Part shown: piece after piece, positions 9,621 through 18,485 of the stretch
Position numbering within the stretch: position 1 is the stretch's first letter
Layout of the letters: every line of letters begins with the position of its first letter
DNA from: an uncultured Acidimicrobiales bacterium
GTDB lineage: Bacteria; Actinomycetota; Acidimicrobiia; Acidimicrobiales; Aldehydirespiratoraceae
Length of the DNA stretch: 64,000 bases
Direction of reading: 5' to 3'
Assembly (NCBI GenBank): GCA_958296055.1
Contig: CATQHS010000001.1
Coordinates: forward strand, 1,460,277-1,524,276
Program-made: the position numbers and the translations under genes
The notes under the pieces: model-generated
Told to the model about the DNA's origin: nothing
Database searches by the model: none
Seen by the model: only the letters and a program-made list of their open reading frames with translations

Positions 9621-10577
9621 TCACGGCCGAGGGGCCGGATTCCCGCCTGGATCTCCTCCTATATCCTCCTCCGGCTCCGGTCGCGTCCACGAGAGCGGGC
9701 TGGAGAGGAACCAGTGCTCGGGGTTGGCCCTGATCGCCTCCGACCACCCGTCGACCAGCCCTTGCAGGACGGGCTGCTCGCCCGACTTGCCTGCTTGGAG
9801 GGGCGGCGGGTCGACGGGCGGGCCCATGACGACGCGCCAGCGGCGGGGGCCGAGGGGCAGCACGGTGAAGGATACGATCGGGGACCCGGCCAGACGGGCC
9901 ATGGCCACCACCCCGGCCGCCATGTCCACCTCCCCGTCCAGGAACCGGACCCGGTGGGTGCGCCGGGCCCAGTCGCTGTTGTCGCCGAGCACCACCACCG
10001 CTTCGCCGGACCGCAGCCGCCGCACCCCCCGCATGGCCGCCACCTCGGGATACATGACCTGCAGGCCGGCCGTCGCCCGGGCGTGCTCAATGGCCCGGGA
10101 CAGCCAGTTGTCGGCCACCACCACGCTGGTCGGCACCGGCAGAATCGCGCTCGGAATCGCGGTGGCCACCTCCCACCCGCCCAGATGGGTTCCGGCCAGG
10201 ATCACCCCCCGCCCCCGGCCAGCCGCGGCCTGGGCGTGCTCTATGCCGTCGTAGACGACGGTGTCGAGGAACTCCCGGGGGCGGCCCAGGGCCCAGAACA
10301 GGTCGGCGGCGACCCGGGCCTCGTTGACCATCACCCGGCGGGCCAGCCGCCGGACCCGCCGGTCGGAGGGGTCCGTGCCGATCACGCGGCACAGGTTGGC
10401 CGCGAACGTCCGCCGCCTCGTCGGTCGCAGCAGCCACAGCAAGTTGCCGCAGAGCGCAGCCGCCCGGTGGGCCGCCCGGGCCGGGACCCGCGCCCCAACC
10501 CAGGCCGCCCCGTCGATGACCGGAGCCAGGAACCGGGCCGTCAGCCAGAGGGCCCAGTCTCTGGGAGACCGGGTCAA
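9621..10577 (-). CDS. Lipid A/PIM-type acyltransferase (LpxL/HtrB/PatA family)
   Basis: 318 residues; the HxxxxE-type catalytic motif appears as GTHLGGWE near residue 175, and VVVLGDNSDWARR near 245 occupies the usual acceptor-site position. The family transfers fatty acyl groups to glycolipids; in actinobacteria the best known member acylates phosphatidylinositol mannosides (PatA), which is the likeliest role but is inference. It is membrane-associated through an N-terminal hydrophobic stretch. The start used is TTG at 10577 because no in-frame ATG or GTG lies nearby; a different start is possible. Confidence 0.82.
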   Translation of the reverse strand: MTRSPRDWALWLTARFLAPVIDGAAWVGARVPARAAHRAAALCGNLLWLLRPTRRRTFAANLCRVIGTDPSDRRVRRLARRVMVNEARVAADLFWALGRPREFLDTVVYDGIEHAQAAAGRGRGVILAGTHLGGWEVATAIPSAILPVPTSVVVADNWLSRAIEHARATAGLQVMYPEVAAMRGVRRLRSGEAVVVLGDNSDWARRTHRVRFLDGEVDMAAGVVAMARLAGSPIVSFTVLPLGPRRWRVVMGPPVDPPPLQAGKSGEQPVLQGLVDGWSEAIRANPEHWFLSSPLSWTRPEPEEDIGGDPGGNPAPRP

Positions 10578-10772
10578 GAGGCCGCGATCCGAGGCGAACC
10601 ACCGGGCGCCGAACGAGACATTGCGGCTCGAACCCTAATTGCGCCCCCGGCCGAACGGTGAGCGCCGGTTGAACGGCGTCCGCCGATTCGCCGACGGAAC
10701 GCAGGCGCCCCCGCGGGGCCGGGAATATCTTGAGGCATCACTGCGATCCTGTGCGACCAGTGGGGCGAGCCG

Positions 10773-11984
10773 GTGGCGGCCGGCGAGGAAGCCTCGGTCC
10801 GGGCGTGGGACGAAGCCTGGGCCGACATGCTGCACTTCCGCGGCGATCCGCTCGGACGGCTGGCCGAGCCCAACCGACAAGACGAGTCGTTCGCTCTCGG
10901 CCCCGTCTTCTGCGCCGCCTACCGGCTGCTCGCCGGAGCGCCGCCCAACTCGCCCGAGATCGGCTCGGACCTGGCCCGGGCCAGCCGGCGGGCCCGCACC
11001 GAGCGGGAACTCGGCCATGCCGCCGCGGTGACGGCCCTGGCCGCCGGCGAGTTCACCGAGGCGGGCCGGAAGTGGGAAGCCCTAGCCCGCGGGACCCATG
11101 ACCTGGCCGCGGTCCGGCTGGCCCACGACGTGTACCTGCACGTCGGAGACGACCGGCGTCGGCTGCGGGCCTCGGATGCCGCGGTCGAGTCGTGGTCGGC
11201 CGGCGACCCGGGCTGGGGGTTCGTGCAGGGCCAGCACTCCTTCGCCCTGGAGGAGGCGGGCCGCTACCGGGAGGCCGAGAGGTTCGGCCGGCTGGCCTTG
11301 GAGCACGACCCGCTCGACCTTTGGGCCCTCCACGCGCTGGCCCATGTCTACGAGAGCACCGGCGACCAGGCCGCGGCCCTCGGCCTGCTGCGCAGCCGCC
11401 AGGTGACCTGGAGCGACCAGCACGCCCTCGCCGTCCACGTCTGGTGGCACTTGGCCCTGCGGCTGATCGCGGCGGGCCGGCTCGACGAGGCTCTGGAGAT
11501 CCACGACGATCAGGCGCCGGCCGCGGCCACCGCGTTCTCCCTCTGCGACCTGGCGTCGCTGCTGTGGCGCCTCGAGCTGGCCGGCGCCGACACGGACATG
11601 AGCGGCCGCTGGGCCGACCTGGCCGACGCCTTCGCCGCCCGCCGCGAGCGCCACACCTGCGGCTTTTTGGACCTTCACGCCGCCCTCGTCTACGCCCGCT
11701 GCCCCGACCACCCCGAGGCCGCCGTCTTCTTCTCAGGGGTCTCGACCGCCCACGCCAGCACCGGAAGCGAGAACGCCGACATCTTCGGTTCCGTGGTTCA
11801 GCCCTTGGTCGAGGCCATCCGGGTCGGCGACGCCGACCCCGCCGGAGCGTTGAGGCTGCTCGAATCCATCGGCGACAAGCTGCACCGGATCGGCGGCAGC
11901 GTCGTGCAGCGGGACCTCGTCGGTTTGACCCGGTCCGCCTTGGAAGGCCGACTGGGCCCAAAGTCGGGGCAGCCCTCGGCGTGA
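10773..11984 (+). CDS. TTC38-like tetratricopeptide repeat protein
   Basis: At least 403 residues of helical repeats. The segment with LWALHALAHVYESTGD near residue 190 strongly resembles the conserved core of TTC38-family proteins. The function of the family is unknown; it is probably a cytoplasmic helical-repeat scaffold. The GTG at 10773 is the first standard start, but family-like residues (CDQWGEP) are encoded directly upstream in the same frame, which stays open back to a TGA at 10731. Translation may therefore begin at a rare codon such as CTG 10749 or an ATC. The neighbour downstream is a DUF4349 lipoprotein 107 bp away. Confidence 0.78.
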   Translation: MAAGEEASVRAWDEAWADMLHFRGDPLGRLAEPNRQDESFALGPVFCAAYRLLAGAPPNSPEIGSDLARASRRARTERELGHAAAVTALAAGEFTEAGRKWEALARGTHDLAAVRLAHDVYLHVGDDRRRLRASDAAVESWSAGDPGWGFVQGQHSFALEEAGRYREAERFGRLALEHDPLDLWALHALAHVYESTGDQAAALGLLRSRQVTWSDQHALAVHVWWHLALRLIAAGRLDEALEIHDDQAPAAATAFSLCDLASLLWRLELAGADTDMSGRWADLADAFAARRERHTCGFLDLHAALVYARCPDHPEAAVFFSGVSTAHASTGSENADIFGSVVQPLVEAIRVGDADPAGALRLLESIGDKLHRIGGSVVQRDLVGLTRSALEGRLGPKSGQPSA

Positions 11985-12091
11985 CGGCCATGAGCGGAGC
12001 CGGCGGCGCTTCCCGCGTCCGGCGGGAACCAGACGCACCAACCGGTCGTCCAATCTCTAACGGACCGACACAGAGCACGGGAAGGACGATC

Positions 12092-13513
12092 ATGCGCCAC
12101 CGAAACACCCACAGGCCGAGACCGGGAGGAGCCCGGCGGTTCCAGATGGCGCTGCTCGTTTCAGTCCTGGGCCTGATGATGGCGTTGGCAAGCGCCTGCG
12201 CCTCCGGCGACGACGGGGGCGATATGAGCGCGGAGGCACCGGCGGCCGGTGAGGTCACCATGGAGTCAGACAGCAGCGACGGATCATCGGATGACGCGAC
12301 GATGGCGAACTCCTTCGCCGACGAAGACATGTCCGAAGAAACGCCCGCCGAAATGTCCCCCGCAGCACCAATGGCGGAGGAAGAAATGGCGGGGCTCGAC
12401 TCCGGGGCCGGCCTGGCCGTGCCCACCGCGCTCACCCCGGCCGACATAGGGCGCGACATCATCTACCGGGCCACCGTCACCGTGGAGGCCCCCGACGTGG
12501 CCGCGGCCAGCCGGGAGGCGACAGCCATCGTGCAGGGCCTGGGCGGCATCGTGTTCGGCCAGGAGACCAGAACCGAGCCCCGGCCCCGCGCCACCATGAC
12601 CTTCAAGGTGCTGCCCGCCGACTTCCCGGTCGCCTTGGAGCGGCTGGCCGGGGTGGGCGAACTCGTCGATCAGCGGATCAGCACCGACGACGTGACCGAG
12701 CGCATCGTCGACCTGGAGAGCCGCATCATCACCGCCGAGGCCAGCGTGGACCGGCTGCGCAAGTTCCTGCAGGAGACCACCAGCCTTGAGGGCGTGGCCC
12801 GGCTCGAGCGCGAGCTGCTGGAGAGGGAGACGACCCTGGAGACGCTCCGGGGCCAGTTGCGCACCCTGCGCAGCCAGGTCGATCTGGCCACCATCACCCT
12901 GACCATCAACCAGTCGCCTGAGACGCTCCCCGACACCGGGGTCCTGGTCACGGCCTGGGTGGCCTCCGGCGACGACGACCCCTGCCTCGGGAGCCAAGAC
13001 GCCTCGGTCGAGCCCGGCACCGTCCTGCGGTTCTGCCTCGAGGTGGAGAACCGGGGCGAGGCCGCCCTTACCGACGTGAGGATCCGCTCGCAGGCCTTGC
13101 GCCGGCGAGTCGACTCCTTCGTCGCCGTCGAGGGAAGCTTCGACCGGATCGAGTCGGGCGAGATCCTGGTCGCCGTCCTGAATGAGCCGGTGACCGAGGA
13201 CGGGCGCCTGGCCGGCCGGGTGGCCGCCCGCGGGGGCCTGGAGGTCCGGATCGAAGCCGAGGCCACCCCGGTGAGCCCCGACGGCGCCGAGCTCCCCGGC
13301 GTCTCCGACGGCTCCGTCCTCTTCGTCAGCGTGTTCGAACCCGACTCGCAGCCCGGCTTCGCCGACGCGTTCGGAGCGGGCGCCGCCGCCTTGGCGTCCA
13401 TAGCCAGCGTGGTGATCCTGATCATCGGCGCGCTGCTGCCGTTTCTGCCCTTCATCGCCGCCGCCGGGGCCGGCGTCTGGTGGCTCCGCCGCCGTCGGAG
13501 TCTGCGGCCCTAA
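12092..13513 (+). CDS. DUF4349 lipoprotein
   Basis: 473 residues starting at ATG 12092, preceded by a GGAAGG ribosome-binding site. Residues ~16-36 form a signal peptide ending in a lipobox-like ASAC, so the protein is probably lipid-anchored outside the membrane. An acidic, low-complexity linker follows to about residue 120. Then comes the DUF4349 domain (IIYRATVTVEAPD to ATITLTI) with a central coiled-coil-like helix rich in Arg/Glu (residues ~205-270). The C-terminus has a hydrophobic segment followed by WWLRRRRS, a probable membrane anchor with a positive tail. DUF4349 proteins lack an established function. Confidence 0.85.
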   Translation: MRHRNTHRPRPGGARRFQMALLVSVLGLMMALASACASGDDGGDMSAEAPAAGEVTMESDSSDGSSDDATMANSFADEDMSEETPAEMSPAAPMAEEEMAGLDSGAGLAVPTALTPADIGRDIIYRATVTVEAPDVAAASREATAIVQGLGGIVFGQETRTEPRPRATMTFKVLPADFPVALERLAGVGELVDQRISTDDVTERIVDLESRIITAEASVDRLRKFLQETTSLEGVARLERELLERETTLETLRGQLRTLRSQVDLATITLTINQSPETLPDTGVLVTAWVASGDDDPCLGSQDASVEPGTVLRFCLEVENRGEAALTDVRIRSQALRRRVDSFVAVEGSFDRIESGEILVAVLNEPVTEDGRLAGRVAARGGLEVRIEAEATPVSPDGAELPGVSDGSVLFVSVFEPDSQPGFADAFGAGAAALASIASVVILIIGALLPFLPFIAAAGAGVWWLRRRRSLRP

Positions 13514-13556
13514 GGGAGCCTGACGAAGGAGGCCTGACGAAGGAGGCGACCCGCCC

Positions 13557-13955
13557 CTAATAGGCGAAAATGCGATCCTCGTAGTAGCCGTGCTCGTACT
13601 TCCACGACTCGATGCGGCGCACCAGAGCCCCCAAGGCCTTGCCGGTCGCGTCTTTGGTTTCGGACCGGTTCCGGGCCACGCTGAGGGCCGCCTCCCATGC
13701 CATCTGGGCGTTGTCGTACCAGAGTTCGCTTTCCAGCCCGATCCAGGTCACGTCTTCGAAAGCCTGCTTGTCAGGGTCGAGCCACCCGTGTCCGTAGAAC
13801 TTGATGGCCCACGTCGCCTTTCGGTCCAACGAGCGCCGCGTCACCCCGATCTCGGCGTGCGTGGGCACCACGTGGTCGAACCGCCCGTCAGGGTCGGGGC
13901 ATGGCCGACATTCGTAGATGGCGGGCATGTCATCGGCCCAATTCGGATCCGTCAT
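13557..13955 (-). CDS. Hypothetical protein, 132 aa
   Basis: No family recognised. The protein is soluble, acidic and unusually aromatic (repeated W and Y: KFYGHGWLDPD, ELWYDNAQMAWE, ESWKYEHGYYED). Codon use and GC match the neighbours. ATG at 13955 is chosen over an in-frame TTG six bases upstream because AAGGAAG precedes it by about eight bases. Convergent with the DUF4349 gene. The short gap between them carries a 14-bp direct repeat (GCCTGACGAAGGAG twice, about 13519-13547). Confidence 0.6.
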   Translation of the reverse strand: MTDPNWADDMPAIYECRPCPDPDGRFDHVVPTHAEIGVTRRSLDRKATWAIKFYGHGWLDPDKQAFEDVTWIGLESELWYDNAQMAWEAALSVARNRSETKDATGKALGALVRRIESWKYEHGYYEDRIFAY

Positions 13956-14153
13956 CGACAAATCTTCCTTTCATCTCGTGCTATTGAAGGGTTTTGATGT
14001 TCTTTGGAGTCTACACGATACAGGCCGCAGGCACCATCGGAGCCCCGACCCGGATCGCCGCGCCCCGAACCCGGCCCAATCCCCGCAGCCGCGGCCTGAG
14101 CCCCAGGGGCCGCTGATCGCTTTATCTGTAATCGGCAGACAGTTACGGGGGAG

Positions 14154-14459
14154 TCAGACTTCTTTGAGCAGGGTGTCGCGGGTCTGGCCGGACACGAAGA
14201 GTTCGCTGCCGGCCTTGAGGATCTCGCGGTAGGACTGCTCGGCGGGCAGGGAGTCGAGGAAAGCGTCAAGGGCGCCCAGGTCGGGGGCGTCGATCATCCA
14301 ATACACCACCCCGTAGGCGCCGTAGCTCTCCATCCAGGCCGTCACCGCGCCGCCGGCGGGGGTCCGCTCGGCCATGTGGGCGGTGTAGGCGCGGATCCAC
14401 TCCCGCACCCTGGCCACGTCGCTGGAGTCGACCTGGGCCTTGCGGATCATCCTGACCAT
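14154..14459 (-). CDS. Small alpha/beta-barrel-like protein, 101 aa
   Basis: 101 residues; the pattern of a beta strand, helix (DVARVREWIRAYTAHM), two strands around GAYGVVYWMIDAP and a C-terminal helix suggests a ferredoxin-like (Dabb/ABM/EthD-type) fold, but no family is identified with certainty. It begins 3 bp after the DUF1989 stop, so the two are almost surely co-translated. It closes the operon running down from 21.1 kb. Roughly 200 bp of comparatively AT-rich sequence without a gene lie beyond it towards 13955. Confidence 0.6.
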   Translation of the reverse strand: MVRMIRKAQVDSSDVARVREWIRAYTAHMAERTPAGGAVTAWMESYGAYGVVYWMIDAPDLGALDAFLDSLPAEQSYREILKAGSELFVSGQTRDTLLKEV

Positions 14460-14462
14460 CTT

Positions 14463-15143
14463 TCAACCTCCCGGTCCCGGCTCGTCACCGTCATCGGTCG
14501 CCCGCACTTCCAGGGCTATGGGCTTGGGCGCCCCGCCGTTGGTGGCCGAGGTATCGCTGGGGCAGGCCGACACCGCGGCCAGCACGTCGATCTCGGCCCT
14601 CAGGTCGATGTAGTCGCCCGGCCGAGCCGGCGACGGGCGGAACACCAGACGGCGCTCGTCCTCCACGTCGGTGAACATGAACACGTTGAACACGTCGGGG
14701 ACCAGATCGGGGTCCATCCCCCAGGGCCGCACCGCCTCCTCCAGGTTGTCCTGGCAGGTCCGGTGGCCCGACTCGATCCCGTCTCGCACCGCGTACACCC
14801 CCCGGGAGCAGCGGCCTCCGTTCCAGGCGAAGTGGACCCCCACCGGGTCGTCGATCACGGTCAGCATGGGCCGCTCATAGGGCGGGCGCGACCACAGCGT
14901 GGTCACCCGGCGCATCGTGCCGGTGCCGGCCAGCATGTTGAGCGCCACGGTCTGGCCGGCGTGGTAGCCCTCCCGATGGTTGTGAAGGGCCACGAAGGCG
15001 GCGTCGGCCACTTGGAGGCCGTCCATCGCTTCGATGCGCAGCACCCGCCCGGCTCGCACCTCCACCGCCCGACCCTCGCCAGCCGGGATCACCACCCGCT
15101 CCAAGACCTGGTCGGCTCCTCGACGAACCGGAGTCAGCTCCAT
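14463..15143 (-). CDS. DUF1989 / urea carboxylase-associated family protein
   Basis: 226 residues, with AGRVLRIEAMDGLQVADA near 30-45, GRCSRGVYAVRDGI near 110 and DVFNVFMFTDVEDE near 150, the hallmarks of DUF1989 proteins. In other bacteria members of this family accompany urea carboxylase/guanidine hydrolysing systems, but no such enzyme lies in the window. ATG at 15143 is used; a longer frame upstream would overlap the preceding gene's end. The upstream neighbour's stop is only 10 bp away. Confidence 0.8.
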   Translation of the reverse strand: MELTPVRRGADQVLERVVIPAGEGRAVEVRAGRVLRIEAMDGLQVADAAFVALHNHREGYHAGQTVALNMLAGTGTMRRVTTLWSRPPYERPMLTVIDDPVGVHFAWNGGRCSRGVYAVRDGIESGHRTCQDNLEEAVRPWGMDPDLVPDVFNVFMFTDVEDERRLVFRPSPARPGDYIDLRAEIDVLAAVSACPSDTSATNGGAPKPIALEVRATDDGDEPGPGG

Positions 15144-15153
15144 TTGTCTGATA

Positions 15154-17100
15154 CTATCTGGTCGAGAGTTCGGTTTCCCATAGTTCGCCTTCGCTGTCGG
15201 TGAACTGGCCTGTCCGTATCTTGGATATATTATAGTGCGGTAGTTCAACTGTTATTGTGCATTTGCCGTTAAATATTTTACCGTAATCATCAAAACCGAA
15301 GTCCAAGTTGTCGAATTCTGATTGGAGGCGATGGCTTGGAAGAGTGTTCATATCAACCGGTACGATGTGTAGAAAGAAGTTTGGTTCAGTGTCAGCCGAG
15401 GTGCATTGTTCTTTTGTATATATTAAAGTGTCCGCATTTATTTGTACATTGAAGTCCGGCTGCGGTCCAAGCGGCGCGGTTACTTGATACACTATACCCT
15501 CAGGTGTCTCCGCTATACGCTCTAAGTAGTTCTGCATACTAGGGTTTGATTCCAGTTCTTGAATATCGCAAAAATTGAACGAAATATTGAACCAGCCTTT
15601 TGAGTACAGTTCTGGCCGATAAGGAATGGTGAAGTATACGATGTATGATGGTTCGGGTAGTCTTGCAAGTCTTCGAACCCAGGATAAGCACGAGCCGTGT
15701 CCGTTATCTGAATTTATGTAACCCCCTAAAGATGCATCCGTGAACCAAAAAAGTAAGTGGTTCGCGTTGCTGTAGGCCTGACCTTCTACAGGATTGTTTC
15801 TGAGGTATTCTAATATTTCCATGTCGTGTGAGTACCCATAGGTCTCAAATATTTCAGGCTTCGCATTACTCTCCAACGCTTGGGCTGTCACATCTATATT
15901 CAATCGTAAAGAGAGGCTTATACTACCTAGGATGCCGGTTGATATGAGACAAACGAGGACAAGACCAGATGCCGTCCATTTTCGGGCAAGGCGGCGCAAG
16001 AGCAGGTCCAGCAGAACCAGTGCTACAATAATGACTGGTACATAGATAGGTATTAGTAGTCGTTCTGAAAAACTATCTGCATCACCTATACTTGAAGCAG
16101 AAAATAAAAGTACCCATATAGATATCAGCGCAAATAGACCGAACAAACTGAGATGTAGGCCATATTTGCTGCTATCTGAAGGAACCTGAGTCTGATTTAG
16201 TTCAGTTCTTTTTTGAATTGTCCCCCATATAATCAAGCATACTACTGTACAAATTAGATATATAAACCAGTCAGACCCCGGACGGAGTACTAGGATATCA
16301 GATATAAATAAATTACCGAAAGATTCAATATAGTCCAGTAAGGAAGATTGATAGTTAGTAGATCTACCCCAAAATGTTCCCATAGTTAACTGGTTTCGAA
16401 TCATCCAAACGCCAAATGGGAACAGTGATATACTACTATAGAAGGCCGCATATTTTAACTTATGACGAATCTTAAAGTTCCGACCCACAAGTATCATGAT
16501 TATTCCGGTCAATAGAACAGCAATTCCGGCGTATCTTGTTATTATAGCTAGAGCCGTAAATCCTGCTGACAACGCCAACGCAAACCGCGGCGAGTCTTCT
16601 TCCGACTTGAGAAATATTCGCATCTGAATCAAAGCGAGTAGCATCAACACTATATATAAGATTTCGGTCATCAAATAGGCAGCGATTCTAGAAACAGATA
16701 AGGAGGTCATAACTGCTACAGATCCCACTACTGCTAGGAAACGGAATCTGACATACCGGTTCAACTGATAACCGGTCAGCAATATGATCAGGCCGAATCC
16801 TATTATATTAACGAATCGGCCAGTGTCTACCGGATCAATTCCTAACAATCCGAAGAAGGCCAACAATAAAGGATAACCAGGCCCTCCATCTATATAGGTC
16901 CTTTGCAAATAGTCTTTAAATCCATCTCCAGCGGCTAGACTCTCTGCCACTGAGATATAATCCCAAGTGTCAGAGGTTAACTCTGGTCCGTAGTTGGAAG
17001 TTCGAATCAAAATATGCGCGGCACCGAGGAAGGCCGCTAGCAAGATTGCTATATGGAATGACTTAAACTGCAATTTACGTAGACGACTCAACACGGGCAC
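15154..17100 (-). CDS. AT-rich multi-spanning membrane protein, GT-C (GT39/ArnT-like) glycosyltransferase
   Basis: 648 residues with about ten or eleven hydrophobic segments followed by a soluble C-terminal domain (~residues 400-648). The first external loop carries SDTWDYISVAESLAAGDGF, the Asp-containing loop-1 pattern of GT-C enzymes that use polyprenyl-phosphate sugars. The gene is visibly AT-rich (many ATA, TTA, AGA codons) in a 70% GC setting, and both edges of the composition change coincide with the ORF. It lies in line with the Rieske operon, 49 bp after an alpha subunit. Acquisition by transfer is likely. GTG start at 17100; the GTG two codons later is equally possible. Sugar donor and acceptor are unknown. 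Confidence 0.72.
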   Translation of the reverse strand: MPVLSRLRKLQFKSFHIAILLAAFLGAAHILIRTSNYGPELTSDTWDYISVAESLAAGDGFKDYLQRTYIDGGPGYPLLLAFFGLLGIDPVDTGRFVNIIGFGLIILLTGYQLNRYVRFRFLAVVGSVAVMTSLSVSRIAAYLMTEILYIVLMLLALIQMRIFLKSEEDSPRFALALSAGFTALAIITRYAGIAVLLTGIIMILVGRNFKIRHKLKYAAFYSSISLFPFGVWMIRNQLTMGTFWGRSTNYQSSLLDYIESFGNLFISDILVLRPGSDWFIYLICTVVCLIIWGTIQKRTELNQTQVPSDSSKYGLHLSLFGLFALISIWVLLFSASSIGDADSFSERLLIPIYVPVIIVALVLLDLLLRRLARKWTASGLVLVCLISTGILGSISLSLRLNIDVTAQALESNAKPEIFETYGYSHDMEILEYLRNNPVEGQAYSNANHLLFWFTDASLGGYINSDNGHGSCLSWVRRLARLPEPSYIVYFTIPYRPELYSKGWFNISFNFCDIQELESNPSMQNYLERIAETPEGIVYQVTAPLGPQPDFNVQINADTLIYTKEQCTSADTEPNFFLHIVPVDMNTLPSHRLQSEFDNLDFGFDDYGKIFNGKCTITVELPHYNISKIRTGQFTDSEGELWETELSTR

Positions 17101-17149
17101 TATGCCTAATGAAAAACTACGAGACCCCGCCCCCAGGCTTGGCCTCGTC

Positions 17150-18463
17150 CTACCCGGCCGTTTCGCAAGGCACCGGGCCGGGGCCGGCCACCGTGCGAGG
17201 CGGGTCGGACTCCATCAGCTCCAGCCAGGCCCGGATGTAGCCCCGCATCGGGCCTTCGTGGGTGACCGGGCCCCGGCACACCCCGTTGTCGAGGACCTGC
17301 TGGTTGGGGTGGCCCAGACCCTTGCTCATGTCCACCCACTCGATCTCGGCTATGCCCAGCCCCTGCTGGCAGCGCTCGAACAGCTCCAAGTCGTCGGGGT
17401 TGCCCAGGCTGGGGAAGTCCTCGGCTATGCGCATGCGCATCACGTTGACTTCCTCGGGGGCGCCGGCCGCGGCCGCCACCCAGGTGTGGAGCCGGGTTTC
17501 GTTCACGCTGATGGGGTCGACCACCTCGAAGTGGTTGCCCTTGATGAGCAGGTTGGGGAAGATCGACAGGTTCACCATCGACCCCGGCGCCATCTCCAGC
17601 ACCTCGGCGCTGGAATCCGGGTACTCAGACCGGACCCGCTCGGCGTACCACTCCCGGCCCGGCACCGGCCGCTGGGTCTCCCAGAACGACCGGGTCAGCC
17701 CCGGCCTCTGGTCCACGAACATGTGGCCGTGGCCCAAGTCGTCGCCGTACATGCCGGTGTCGTCGGGGTTGGCCTTGAACTGCGACAGCGAGCGGGCCCC
17801 GCCGTGCTTGCGCTCGTTGAGCACCAGGAAGCTGCGGTGGGCGAAGGTGGGGTGGAGCCCGTCGGCGGCGTTGTCCCAGGCCAGCTTCCAGTTGCCCTTG
17901 TAGATCATGCGCTGGCGGTTGCGCAGCTCGATGCGGCCGCCGGGGGAGCGGTCCACGAACTCGTCGATGAGCGCCGCGGCCGGGCCCAGCCAGTCGGCGA
18001 GGGAGGGGGCGTCGGGGTTGAGGGTGGCGAACACCAAGCCCCGGTAGGTCCCCAGCCGGGGCACCTGGCGCAGGCCGTGCCCGGCCTGGTCGAAGCCGTC
18101 CGGGTAGCCCTCGGCGAAGGGGACGTTCACCAGGTCGCCCCGGTTGGAGTAGGTCCAGCCGTGGTAGGAGCACTGGAAGTTGCGGGCGGCGCCGCACTCC
18201 TGCTGGCACACGGTGGAGGCCCGGTGCGAGCAGCGGTTGAACAGGGCGTGCAGCTCGCCGTCGGAGTCTCGGGTGACGATCACGGCCCGCAGGCCCAGCC
18301 GGGCGGTGACGAAGTCGTTGGGCTCGGGCACCTGGCTCTCGTGGGCCAGGTACACCCAGGCGCCGCCGAAGACCCGGTCCATCTCGGCCGCGAAGACATC
18401 CGGGTCCACGTAGATGCTGCGGTGGACCCGGTGAGGCTCGACCAGGCCCTCGAGGTCGATCAT
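17150..18463 (-). CDS. Rieske ring-hydroxylating oxygenase, alpha subunit
   Basis: 437 residues. The N-terminal Rieske [2Fe-2S] domain has CSHR and CSYHGW as the paired Cys-His ligands (residues ~80-105). The catalytic domain has the mononuclear iron motif DGLHPTFAH near 210-218, with the bridging Asp just before it. With the beta-like subunit encoded immediately upstream it would form an alpha-beta oxygenase of the benzoate/anthranilate type; substrate unknown. Electron-transfer partners are not in the window. It is the fourth gene of the operon starting at 21095, 22 bp after the beta subunit. Confidence 0.9.
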   Translation of the reverse strand: MIDLEGLVEPHRVHRSIYVDPDVFAAEMDRVFGGAWVYLAHESQVPEPNDFVTARLGLRAVIVTRDSDGELHALFNRCSHRASTVCQQECGAARNFQCSYHGWTYSNRGDLVNVPFAEGYPDGFDQAGHGLRQVPRLGTYRGLVFATLNPDAPSLADWLGPAAALIDEFVDRSPGGRIELRNRQRMIYKGNWKLAWDNAADGLHPTFAHRSFLVLNERKHGGARSLSQFKANPDDTGMYGDDLGHGHMFVDQRPGLTRSFWETQRPVPGREWYAERVRSEYPDSSAEVLEMAPGSMVNLSIFPNLLIKGNHFEVVDPISVNETRLHTWVAAAAGAPEEVNVMRMRIAEDFPSLGNPDDLELFERCQQGLGIAEIEWVDMSKGLGHPNQQVLDNGVCRGPVTHEGPMRGYIRAWLELMESDPPRTVAGPGPVPCETAG

Positions 18464-18485
18464 GGCTCCGCCCTGCCTGCCGCGC

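Noticed and set aside
11192-12091. 300 extra N-terminal residues on the DUF4349 protein
   Set aside because: They overlap the TPR gene in another frame. A ribosome site and signal peptide mark ATG 12092 as the start.
14463-15143. Guanidine/urea carboxylase locus with riboswitch
   Set aside because: Only a DUF1989 protein is present; no carboxylase, allophanate hydrolase or recognisable riboswitch was seen nearby.
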